In this document: positions 55,441 through 64,000 of the stretch, piece by piece
Position numbering within the stretch: position 1 is the first letter of the stretch
Layout of the letters: every line of letters begins with the position of its first letter
NCBI GenBank assembly: GCA_902595375.1
Contig: CACJPW010000001.1
Span: 155,001-219,000, forward strand
Length of the DNA stretch: 64,000 nt
Origin: an uncultured Pelagibacteraceae bacterium
GTDB lineage: Bacteria; Pseudomonadota; Alphaproteobacteria; Pelagibacterales; Pelagibacteraceae
Reading direction: 5' to 3'
The notes under the pieces: model-generated
The model's database searches: none
What the model was told of the DNA's origin: nothing
What the model saw: the letters and a program-made list of their open reading frames with translations, nothing else
Position numbers and translations under genes: made by a program

Positions 55441-56757
55441 TTAAATCCAACCACTATCCCCGGATAAATGATAATTATTTTTTAGATCATAGTTTTTCCA
55501 GGCACCATCATGATCAATAATAAGTTTACATTTATTTAAATATTTTTTTAATTTAACTGCCCCAATTTTAAAATGTTTATGATCTACAGCTACCACTACA
55601 CAGTCAAATTTTGAAATGTCTTTTGGAAATTTAAATGTTTTAACCTTAAGAATATTTTTAATTTCCATTGAACTAAAATAAGGATCAAATAGTGAAACAT
55701 TTAAATTCATTTTTTTTAGTGACTCTACTAGAGGAATTACTTTTGATAGAACGCTTACTTTGAGATCGCCTTTGTAGGATAAGCCTAAAATTCCAATTTT
55801 TTTAAATCCTTTTCTTTTAATTGATTTTGCTACTAATGAGCTCATTTTATCATCTGTTTTAATAGTTTCCCTTAATAAAGTTAGTTTGTTTCTACTTTTT
55901 ACTTGAGACAAAATATATCTACTAGATAAAGGTATACAATATCCTCCAGTTCCAATTCCTGGATGATACGTTTCTAAGTTCCACTTAGTTCCAACTAATT
56001 TTAAAACCTCTCTCATATTATCTTTAGGGAATGCGAGTGATAATTGATTTGCTAAAGTTATATCCATATGACGGTAAGCGTTCTCAACACTTTTGACCAT
56101 TTCAGAAACCTTATAAGAGCTTGCAACGTGAAGTTTTTTGCAAACAATCGATAAGATATCTTTTGTTACTTTTGCTGATTTAATGTCTGTTGAACCATAA
56201 ACTCGATCTAAGTTTTCTAAATTTTTTACTCCCTCAATAAACCAGTCTCTTCTTGGTGCTACTGAAAATAATATATTTTGACCGATCTTAAATTTTTTCT
56301 TTTTTAAAAAAGGGATAATTTTTTTGTCTGAAACTTTAGGTGCAAGTGTGGACTCTACAATAATCAATGGTGGATACTTCGTAACCTTATTTATTTTCGA
56401 GATATTGTTCAAAACGCTTAATAAAGGTTTGTAATATGGCTTACCATCCTTCTCCGTCGGAACTGCAATAAAGTGTGCAACAAAATCTTTGGAAATCAAA
56501 TCTTTGTGATTTGAAGTTGCCTTAAGAAAATTTGTTTTAACAAGTCCTTTTATATCAAATCCAAACCAGTTCCGAAGATCAGCAAGGGGTAAAGTTCCAG
56601 AATTAATTTTTTTTACTTTTGTTTTGTCAATATCATAACCAAGGCATTTGACTTTTCTTTTTGAAAAATAGACCATTGTAGATAGACCTATATAACCTGT
56701 GCCCCACACAGCTATTTTATATTTTTTTGATTTGAGTAATTTTTTATAATTGATCAT
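55441..56757 (-). CDS. Nucleotide-sugar dehydrogenase (UDP-Glc/UDP-ManNAc DH family), divergent active-site motif
   Basis: WGTGYIGLSTMVYFS Rossmann motif, STLAPKVSD, GIGTGGYCIPLSS, LGLSYKGDLKVS. Confidence 0.85.
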   Translation of the reverse strand: MINYKKLLKSKKYKIAVWGTGYIGLSTMVYFSKRKVKCLGYDIDKTKVKKINSGTLPLADLRNWFGFDIKGLVKTNFLKATSNHKDLISKDFVAHFIAVPTEKDGKPYYKPLLSVLNNISKINKVTKYPPLIIVESTLAPKVSDKKIIPFLKKKKFKIGQNILFSVAPRRDWFIEGVKNLENLDRVYGSTDIKSAKVTKDILSIVCKKLHVASSYKVSEMVKSVENAYRHMDITLANQLSLAFPKDNMREVLKLVGTKWNLETYHPGIGTGGYCIPLSSRYILSQVKSRNKLTLLRETIKTDDKMSSLVAKSIKRKGFKKIGILGLSYKGDLKVSVLSKVIPLVESLKKMNLNVSLFDPYFSSMEIKNILKVKTFKFPKDISKFDCVVVAVDHKHFKIGAVKLKKYLNKCKLIIDHDGAWKNYDLKNNYHLSGDSGWI

Positions 56758-56809
56758 AATTTTAAATTAAGAGGCCAGATATACATTATTTTTTATCAAT
56801 ATTAAAATA

Positions 56810-58621
56810 TTAAGAATTTTCTTTATTTATCCTTAATACTCCTATAAATGCTTCCTGAGGAATTTCTACCTTCCCAAACTGTTTAGATCTGGCTTTACCT
56901 TTTTTTTGTTTTTCTAATAGCTTTCTTTTTCTATCAGTTGCACCCCCTCCATGAATTTTAGTGAGCACATCTTTTTTAAAACCTTTTATAGATTCTCTTG
57001 CAACTATTTTTCCTCCAATAGCTGCTTGAACCGGTATCATAAAATTGTGCCTTGGAATTAAATCTTTTAATTTTTCACAAACTTGTCTACCAGTTTTTTG
57101 GGCAAAATCTTTGTGAATAATCATAGCTAATGCATCTACAGGTTCAGAATTTACTAATATACCAAGCTTTACTAAATCGCCTTCTCTATATCCCGAAATT
57201 TCATAATCGAAACTTGCATAACCACTTGATACGGATTTAAGTCTATCATTAAAATCAAAAACTACTTCATTAAGAGGTAAATCATAGGATAACACTGCTC
57301 TATTTCCTGAATAAGATAGGTTTGTCTGTAATCCTCTTTTGTCCTGACAAATTTTTATTATTGAACCTAGATACTCATCAGGTGTTATTATAGTTGATTT
57401 AATCCAAGGCTCTTCAATTTTTTCTATCTGTGATGGATCAGGCATATTAGATGGATTCTGTAAATCAAGTATTTGCCCTTTATTTTTATGAATCTTATAA
57501 ATTACACCTGGTGTTGTAGTTATTAAATTAACATCAAATTCTCTTTCTAATCTCTCAGTGATTATTTCTAAATGTAGTAGACCTAAAAAGCCACATCTAA
57601 AACCTAGGCCTAATGCGCTAGATGACTCTGGTTCATAAGAAAAACTTGCATCATTCAACTTTAGTTTTGCCAATCCGTCTTTTAACTTTTGGTATTCTGA
57701 ACTATCAACTGGAAATAGACCACAAAAAACTACTGGTTTGCTTGGTTTAAAACCTGGTAATGGGTCACTCACGGGATTTAATGCATCACAAATCGTATCG
57801 CCTACTTTTGTTTCAGAAAGAGACTTAATTCCAGTAGTTATAAATCCAATTTCCCCTGAGTTTAATTCGTTTATATCAATCGGTTTCGGCGTAAATACTC
57901 CAACTTTTTCAATAACATAGTCTTGATTGTTCGACATTAGTTTAATTTTCATACTTTTTTTAATTTTTCCATCAATAACCCGCACAAGAATAACTACCCC
58001 TAGATAACTGTCATACCAACTATCAACTAACAGGCATTTTAATTTATTATTAGTTTCACCTTTTGGAGATGGCAGCTTTTTTACTATCATTTCCAATATC
58101 TCGTCTATTCCTTCGCCTGTTTTACCAGAGCAAGAAATAGCATTTTCGGTTTCAATACCGACCACATCCTCAATTTCTTTTTTAGTTTTATCAATATCAG
58201 ATGCGGGTAGATCTATTTTATTTAAAATTGGTATAACTTCATGATTTATATCCATAGCTTGATAGACATTTGCCAGAGTTTGAGCTTCTACACCCTGAGT
58301 ACTGTCTACAATTAAAAGTGACCCTTCGCAGGCTGATAAAGATCTGCTTACTTCATAGCCGAAGTCGACATGCCCCGGAGTGTCAATTATATTTAAAATA
58401 TAGTTGTTACCATCTTTTGCTTTATAGTTTAATTTTACTGTTTGAGCTTTAATTGTTATTCCTCTTTCTCTCTCAATATCCATTGAGTCTAAAACTTGTT
58501 GTTTCATTTCACGGTCAGTAAGTCCTCCACACTTATGTATTATTCTATCTGCGATAGTTGATTTACCGTGATCAATATGCGCAATTATTGAAAAATTACG
58601 TATTCTTTTTATATCTGACAT
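56810..58621 (-). CDS. lepA: Elongation factor 4
   Basis: [20 protein letters not shown]; LepA C-terminal [36 protein letters not shown]. Confidence 0.97.
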   Translation of the reverse strand: MSDIKRIRNFSIIAHIDHGKSTIADRIIHKCGGLTDREMKQQVLDSMDIERERGITIKAQTVKLNYKAKDGNNYILNIIDTPGHVDFGYEVSRSLSACEGSLLIVDSTQGVEAQTLANVYQAMDINHEVIPILNKIDLPASDIDKTKKEIEDVVGIETENAISCSGKTGEGIDEILEMIVKKLPSPKGETNNKLKCLLVDSWYDSYLGVVILVRVIDGKIKKSMKIKLMSNNQDYVIEKVGVFTPKPIDINELNSGEIGFITTGIKSLSETKVGDTICDALNPVSDPLPGFKPSKPVVFCGLFPVDSSEYQKLKDGLAKLKLNDASFSYEPESSSALGLGFRCGFLGLLHLEIITERLEREFDVNLITTTPGVIYKIHKNKGQILDLQNPSNMPDPSQIEKIEEPWIKSTIITPDEYLGSIIKICQDKRGLQTNLSYSGNRAVLSYDLPLNEVVFDFNDRLKSVSSGYASFDYEISGYREGDLVKLGILVNSEPVDALAMIIHKDFAQKTGRQVCEKLKDLIPRHNFMIPVQAAIGGKIVARESIKGFKKDVLTKIHGGGATDRKRKLLEKQKKGKARSKQFGKVEIPQEAFIGVLRINKENS

Positions 58622-61024
58622 TTAAGACCTAATTGTAGCGCCAGTTTTATCTTTAACTACTTCAATAATTTTTTTGCTAATCTGGTCTAAATCCTTTTCA
58701 CTTAAAGTTTTATCATCAGCTTGAAGAATCACATTAATTGCAACTGATTTTTTATCTTTTGGTATATTTTCGCCTTGATAAACATCAAAAGTTTTTACAT
58801 TTTGAATTAATTTATAGTCAATTTCTCTAATTATTTTCTCTAATAAACCAATTTTAAAAATTTTATCTATAACGAAAGCAAAATCTCTTTCAGATTTCTG
58901 AAAATCTGATGCTTGAAAATTTTTCTTTGTTTGTCTAATCTTTTTACTGGGTTCAGGTACATTTTTTAGAAAAATCTCCAAACCAAAAATATTTGGCTCT
59001 TTAAAGTCCATTTTTTTTATAATAGCTGGATGTATTTCCCCAAAGTAAGCAAGTTGTGGACCTTTCTCAGATTTCAATAAAACTGAACCAGATCTACCTG
59101 GATGATAGCATTCTTTTGTATTATCATTAACAAAAAGATATTGTTCAGGGACTCCTAGTTCAGTCAATGTTTTAATTACGTCACTTTTTATATCAAATAC
59201 ATCAAAGCTTCTCTCTTTTTCTAACCAACTTTTTCTGGAAACTTTACCAGATTTTAAGGCTCCTATTACAATTTGTTGCTCGCCTGGATTTTTACCGTAA
59301 AAGGTTGGACCTATTTCGAATAAAGATAAATCTTCGTAACCTCTATCTTGATTTTTTTTTAAATGAATTGCTAAGTTTGAATAAATTGATCTTCTTAAAA
59401 CATTTAAATCTGAGGATATAGGATTTAAAATTTGAATCTCTTTTTCTCCTTTTGAAAATTGTTGGTCAATTTTTGAGTCAGTAAATGACCAAGTGACAGT
59501 CTCCAAGAAACCTTTAGAAGCAAGGGATCTTTGTGATAAATGAAATAGTTTTTGTTTAAAATTAAGTGTTTCACTCTCTCTTTTTTTTTCTGGATCTACC
59601 GATTTTATATTATTAAAACCTTTAATTCTTATAAGCTCCTCTATTAAATCAACATCTTGAGTAATATCTGGTCTCCATGAAGGTGTTTCTACTTTTAAAT
59701 ATTTTTTACTTTTTTTGCATTCAAAACCTAATGATTTGAATATTTTTTGAGCTTCATTTATATCTATTGGAATTCCAATTAAATTTTCAAATCTTGAAGT
59801 ATCAAATTCAATAATCTTATTTTTGTTAAAATTTTTACCACCTACTAAAAATTTACTTACTTGTCCCCCACATATTTTAAGAATTAAATCTGCTGCAATT
59901 TCTAATCCCTCTAGAATAGAATTGGGATCAATTCCTCTTTCAAACCTGTATTTAGCATCAGTATTTATAGATAAAGAGCGTGCAGTTTTTCTTATAGAGG
60001 ACGGTAAGAAATATGCAGATTCTAAAAGAATATTTTTGGTATCAAATTCAGTTGAGGTTTTAGTTCCACCTATTATACCTCCTAATCCTAAAACATTCGA
60101 CTTATCGGCAATAACGCACATCCCTTTTTTTAATTTATACTTTTTGTTATCTAAGGCCTCGAATTCTTCACCATCTTTAGAATCTCTAACAATTATTTCT
60201 TGATCAATTTTATCTGCATCATAAGCATGTAGTGGTCTATTTAAATCAAACATTACATAATTGGTAATATCTACAACAGCAGAAATTGGTTTTAATCCTA
60301 ATGCTATAAGTTTATTTTTTAACCACTCTGGACTCTCTTTATTTTCTATATTTTTGATAAAGCAGCTTCCAAATGCTAAACAGCCTTGATTAGGGTCTTT
60401 TTTTATTGATATTTTTATCGAGTGTTTTGCACTTTTTTTGAATTTTCGTTTTTTTATTGGTAATAATTTTCCAATTCCTGTGGAGGATAAATCTCTAGCT
60501 ATTCCTCTAACCCCTAAACAGTCTGCTCTGTTAGGAGTTATTGATATATCAATTGATCTATCTGATTTACTTTTAAAATAACTTTTTCCAAGGTCTTTTT
60601 CTCTATTTTTTAACTCAATGATACCCTCACTTAAATCTGAAAGATTAAGTTCACTCTCAGAACATAACATGCCTTTCGACTCTACCCCTCTAATTTTAGC
60701 AACTTTTAATTTAAAGTTAGATTTTGGAATTATAGCACCTGGGGGAGCGTAAATTGTTATTAAACCCTCTCGAGCATTATTCGCTCCGCAAACTACTTTT
60801 AAAATTTCTTTTTTACCAATGCTTACATCGCAAATTTTTAATTTATCTGCATTAGGGTGTTTCTCAACTTTTAAAATTTTCGCAATTTTGAACAAACCCA
60901 TTGCGTCAGAATTTTCTTTTACACCATCTACTTCTAGACCAATATTAGTTAATTTTTCAATTATTTCTTTCTCATTAGCTTTTGTTTTTAAATGTTCTTT
61001 TAACCATGGAATAGTTATTATCAT
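58622..61024 (-). CDS. pheT: Phenylalanyl-tRNA synthetase beta subunit
   Basis: 800-aa PheT sequence, overlapping pheS by 4 bp. Confidence 0.97.
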   Translation of the reverse strand: MIITIPWLKEHLKTKANEKEIIEKLTNIGLEVDGVKENSDAMGLFKIAKILKVEKHPNADKLKICDVSIGKKEILKVVCGANNAREGLITIYAPPGAIIPKSNFKLKVAKIRGVESKGMLCSESELNLSDLSEGIIELKNREKDLGKSYFKSKSDRSIDISITPNRADCLGVRGIARDLSSTGIGKLLPIKKRKFKKSAKHSIKISIKKDPNQGCLAFGSCFIKNIENKESPEWLKNKLIALGLKPISAVVDITNYVMFDLNRPLHAYDADKIDQEIIVRDSKDGEEFEALDNKKYKLKKGMCVIADKSNVLGLGGIIGGTKTSTEFDTKNILLESAYFLPSSIRKTARSLSINTDAKYRFERGIDPNSILEGLEIAADLILKICGGQVSKFLVGGKNFNKNKIIEFDTSRFENLIGIPIDINEAQKIFKSLGFECKKSKKYLKVETPSWRPDITQDVDLIEELIRIKGFNNIKSVDPEKKRESETLNFKQKLFHLSQRSLASKGFLETVTWSFTDSKIDQQFSKGEKEIQILNPISSDLNVLRRSIYSNLAIHLKKNQDRGYEDLSLFEIGPTFYGKNPGEQQIVIGALKSGKVSRKSWLEKERSFDVFDIKSDVIKTLTELGVPEQYLFVNDNTKECYHPGRSGSVLLKSEKGPQLAYFGEIHPAIIKKMDFKEPNIFGLEIFLKNVPEPSKKIRQTKKNFQASDFQKSERDFAFVIDKIFKIGLLEKIIREIDYKLIQNVKTFDVYQGENIPKDKKSVAINVILQADDKTLSEKDLDQISKKIIEVVKDKTGATIRS

Positions 61025-62088
61025 TTGCTTAATCCTCTATAGTTTGTAGGCACATCTAAAGGATCAAATCCAAAATGACTTAACCAACGGTAATCTGTTT
61101 CAAAAAAAGCCCTTAAATCATTTATTCCATATTTTAACATTGCTAACCTGTCTATACCCATACCAAAGGCGAATCCTTGATATTTTTTAGGATTGACATT
61201 TGCATTTTTAAGAACATTAGGATGTACCATTCCACATCCTAAAATTTCTAACCATTTCTCACCTTCACCAATAACAATTTTTCCGTTCTCAATCCTGTAT
61301 CCTATGTCTACTTCTGCTGAGGGTTCAGTAAATGGAAAATGACTTGGCCTAAACCTCATTTTGACATTTTTAACTTCGAAAAATTCTTTTATAAAATAAT
61401 ATAGACATCCTTTTAAATGACCCATTGTAATATCTTTATCTATATGAAGACCCTCTAATTGGTGAAACATTGGTGCATGCGTTTGATCGCTATCACAGCG
61501 GTAAGTTCTACCTGGAACAATAATTTTAAACGGAGGTTTTCCATTAAGCATAGCTCTTATTTGTACAGGTGAAGTATGAGTTCTCAGTAATAACTTTTTA
61601 TCTTTCTGTAAGTAAAAAGTATCATGCATATCTCTAGCAGGGTGATCTTCTGGGGTATTTAACGCTGTGAAATTATTATACTCTGTCTCAACATCTGGTC
61701 CCTCTGCAACCGAAAAACCGATTTCTGAAAAAATTGAGGAAATCTCGTCTATCACTTGAGAGACTGGATGTATTTTGCCTTGTTGGTATGGTCTTACTGG
61801 TAAAGTAACATCAACTTTTTCGTTTTTTAGTTTTTCATTAATCTCTAAGTTTTCAATCTCAAAAAATTTTTGCTCTATCTGGTTTGATAAATCGCTTTTT
61901 ATCTTATTTAGGTCTGAGGCAAATTTTTTTCTTTTATCAGAATCTAAAGAACCTAAATATTTAAATTGTTGAGATATTTGGCCGTTCTTACCAAAAAACT
62001 CAGTTTTTATATTTTGTAATTCTTCTTTGTTTTTAACATTGTCTATTTTAGCGTTAAAAATAGAATTTATTTTATCTAATTCACTCAT
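61021..62088 (-). CDS. pheS: Phenylalanyl-tRNA synthetase alpha subunit
   Basis: [43 protein letters not shown]. Confidence 0.97.
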   Translation of the reverse strand: MSELDKINSIFNAKIDNVKNKEELQNIKTEFFGKNGQISQQFKYLGSLDSDKRKKFASDLNKIKSDLSNQIEQKFFEIENLEINEKLKNEKVDVTLPVRPYQQGKIHPVSQVIDEISSIFSEIGFSVAEGPDVETEYNNFTALNTPEDHPARDMHDTFYLQKDKKLLLRTHTSPVQIRAMLNGKPPFKIIVPGRTYRCDSDQTHAPMFHQLEGLHIDKDITMGHLKGCLYYFIKEFFEVKNVKMRFRPSHFPFTEPSAEVDIGYRIENGKIVIGEGEKWLEILGCGMVHPNVLKNANVNPKKYQGFAFGMGIDRLAMLKYGINDLRAFFETDYRWLSHFGFDPLDVPTNYRGLSK

Positions 62089-62136
62089 CAGGATATTGAT
62101 TTTTTATATTAAGTTGATGTTAAATCAAAGACCCTT

Positions 62137-62493
62137 TTAATTTAAGGATGATTGAACCTTTTTTACCACAGATTTAAAGACTTCTGGATTATTATAAGCT
62201 AATTCGGCCAAAACTTTTCTATCTAATTTGATTTTAGATTTAGCTAAACCGTTAATAAATTTGGCATAACTCATGCCTTCGGCTCTTACACCTGCATTAA
62301 TTCTTTGTATCCACAAAGATCTAAATTCTCTCTTTTTCACTCTTCTATCTCTATAAGCGTATTGCATTGCTTTCTCCATAGCTTGACGAGCTACTCTAAT
62401 AGTATTTTTTCTTCTTCCCCTCTGACCTTTTACATATTTTAAAACTTTTTTATGTTTTGCTTTAGTTATTACACCACGTTTAGTCCTAGCCAT
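62137..62493 (-). CDS. rplT: 50S ribosomal protein L20
   Basis: [39 protein letters not shown]. Confidence 0.97.
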   Translation of the reverse strand: MARTKRGVITKAKHKKVLKYVKGQRGRRKNTIRVARQAMEKAMQYAYRDRRVKKREFRSLWIQRINAGVRAEGMSYAKFINGLAKSKIKLDRKVLAELAYNNPEVFKSVVKKVQSSLN

Positions 62494-62494
62494 G

Positions 62495-62701
62495 CTAACC
62501 TCTTAAATTATATGGCATATACGACTTTACAATTTTCGTATCTTGCTTTGTCATAATCGTAGTACCTCTTTGTTTTCTAATTTGTGAATTTGATCTTTTA
62601 ATCATACCGTGTCTTTTGCCTGCTTGTGGCATTTTAATTTTGCCAGAAGCAGTAAATCTGAACCTTTTTTTTGCTGAGCTTTTAGTTTTTAATTTCGGCA
62701 T
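62495..62701 (-). CDS. rpmI: 50S ribosomal protein L35
   Basis: [23 protein letters not shown]. Confidence 0.97.
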   Translation of the reverse strand: MPKLKTKSSAKKRFRFTASGKIKMPQAGKRHGMIKRSNSQIRKQRGTTIMTKQDTKIVKSYMPYNLRG

Positions 62702-62761
62702 AAAATATGTCGGACTTATATATGTAATAACAAATCTTTACAAGACGATAATACTTGTCAT

Positions 62762-63307
62762 TTAGATGGGCTGAATTATCATCACCATTTGTCGACCCTC
62801 CATCTTAGGATGACTTTCGACTTTAGCAATATCCTTTGTTTCATCTATAATTCTATTCATTAAATTTTTTCCCAAATCCGAATGTTGCATTTCTCTTCCT
62901 TTAAACTTGACTGTGAATTTAACTTTGTCTCCCTTTGAGATAAATTTTTTAGCATTTTTAATTTTAAAATTATAATCATGTGTTTCTGTTCCTGGTCTTA
63001 ATTTTATTTCTTTTAAAGAAACAACTTTTTGTTTTTTTTTAGCTTGGTTAGCTTTTTTTTGTAAGTCATATTTATATTTTCCCATGTCCATTATCTTACA
63101 TACAGGAGGATTTGAGTTAGGAGAAATTTCAATCAAATCTAAGTTTTCTTGTTTGGCAAGTTCAATGGCTTTCTTAATTGGTAAAGTTCCTAGATTATTC
63201 CCATCGCTTCCTATAACCTGAACATCAAGAGCTCTAATACGTTCATTGGCTTTTGGACCTTGAGGTTTACTTCTTCTTTGAAAATAATTTGGTTTAAAAT
63301 TGGACAC
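62762..63307 (-). CDS. infC: Translation initiation factor IF-3 (GTG start)
   Basis: IF3 N- and C-domain sequence; GTG directly follows the thrS stop codon. Confidence 0.95.
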   Translation of the reverse strand: MSNFKPNYFQRRSKPQGPKANERIRALDVQVIGSDGNNLGTLPIKKAIELAKQENLDLIEISPNSNPPVCKIMDMGKYKYDLQKKANQAKKKQKVVSLKEIKLRPGTETHDYNFKIKNAKKFISKGDKVKFTVKFKGREMQHSDLGKNLMNRIIDETKDIAKVESHPKMEGRQMVMIIQPI

Positions 63308-64000
63308 TTAGTTTAAAGGCATCTTATTTGCGTGTAACATATTTTTTATAAGTACTTCTCTTTTAATAGTCTCTTGTTTATCTGATCCAAGTTTTCTTAT
63401 TGTAACCGTTTTGTTGTCCTCCTCTTTCTTTCCACATACTAATATGTAGGGTACTTTTGCAAGGGAGTGTTCTCTTATTTTATAATTTATTTTCTGATTT
63501 CTTAAATCCACTTCACATTTTATACCTTCTTTAAATAGATCTTCAAATAATTTTTTTACGTATTCATTATTTTCCTCTGATATGGGACATACTACAACTT
63601 GTGCCGGTGACAACCAAAAAGGCAATTTACCTGCGTAATTCTCTATTAAAATTCCTATAAATCTTTCTAATGATCCAAATAGTGCTCTGTGCAACATAAC
63701 GGGAACTTTTTTTGTTCCATCTTTGTCAACAAAGGATGCTCCCAGTCTTCCTGGTAAATTTAAATCAACCTGCAAAGTCCCACATTGCCAATCTCTTCCG
63801 ATTGCATCTCTTAGAACAAATTCTATTTTTGGACCATAAAAAGCGCCTTCACCTTTATTTACACTGTATTCAAGATTAGATTTTTTTACAGCAGCTAAAA
63901 GAGCAGCTTCTGATTTATCCCAAACTTTATCATCCCCAACTCTTTTATCAGGACGATCTGAGTATTTTAAAATAACATTTTCAAAACCTAAATTTTTATA
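63308..64000 (-). CDS. thrS: Threonyl-tRNA synthetase, C-terminal part (5' end beyond the window)
   Basis: Frame stays open to the window edge: FYGPKIEFVLRDAIGRDWQCGTLQVDLNLPGRLGASFVDKDGTKKVPVMLHRALFGSLERF. Confidence 0.96.
   Translation of the reverse strand, partial: YKNLGFENVILKYSDRPDKRVGDDKVWDKSEAALLAAVKKSNLEYSVNKGEGAFYGPKIEFVLRDAIGRDWQCGTLQVDLNLPGRLGASFVDKDGTKKVPVMLHRALFGSLERFIGILIENYAGKLPFWLSPAQVVVCPISEENNEYVKKLFEDLFKEGIKCEVDLRNQKINYKIREHSLAKVPYILVCGKKEEDNKTVTIRKLGSDKQETIKREVLIKNMLHANKMPLN

Overview
The window is a 64 kb, AT-rich, very compact bacterial chromosome segment. Gene content and order fit a streamlined alphaproteobacterium, most likely SAR11/Pelagibacterales-like; this is an inference, since no database search was possible. 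The left edge holds a minus-strand rRNA operon: 16S, tRNA-Ile(GAT), tRNA-Ala(TGC) and a partial 23S. The remainder is mostly housekeeping: prfA/prmC, ispG, lysC, ubiG, argJ, secA, infA/hisD/murA, rpmH-rnpA-yidD-yidC-argB-dapD-dapE, truA-fmt-def, aroK/aroB, pyrD, class I lysS, lepA, pheT/pheS, rplT-rpmI-infC and thrS (partial). Two blocks of surface-glycan-type genes interrupt it (about 29.8-34.0 kb and 50.7-56.8 kb). No CRISPR array, transposase, integrase or prophage was recognised. The observations most worth a second look are: a BolA / J-domain / CobS-like AAA / CobT-like VWA cluster with no B12-pathway neighbours; a tRNA-Phe with a shortened D-loop and a changed T-loop, whose first base is the last base of the infA stop codon; eight convergent gene junctions with 15 bp or less between stop codons; a complementary leader/trailer pair flanking 16S; a SET-domain protein; and an unassigned large exported protein with a small membrane-protein partner.
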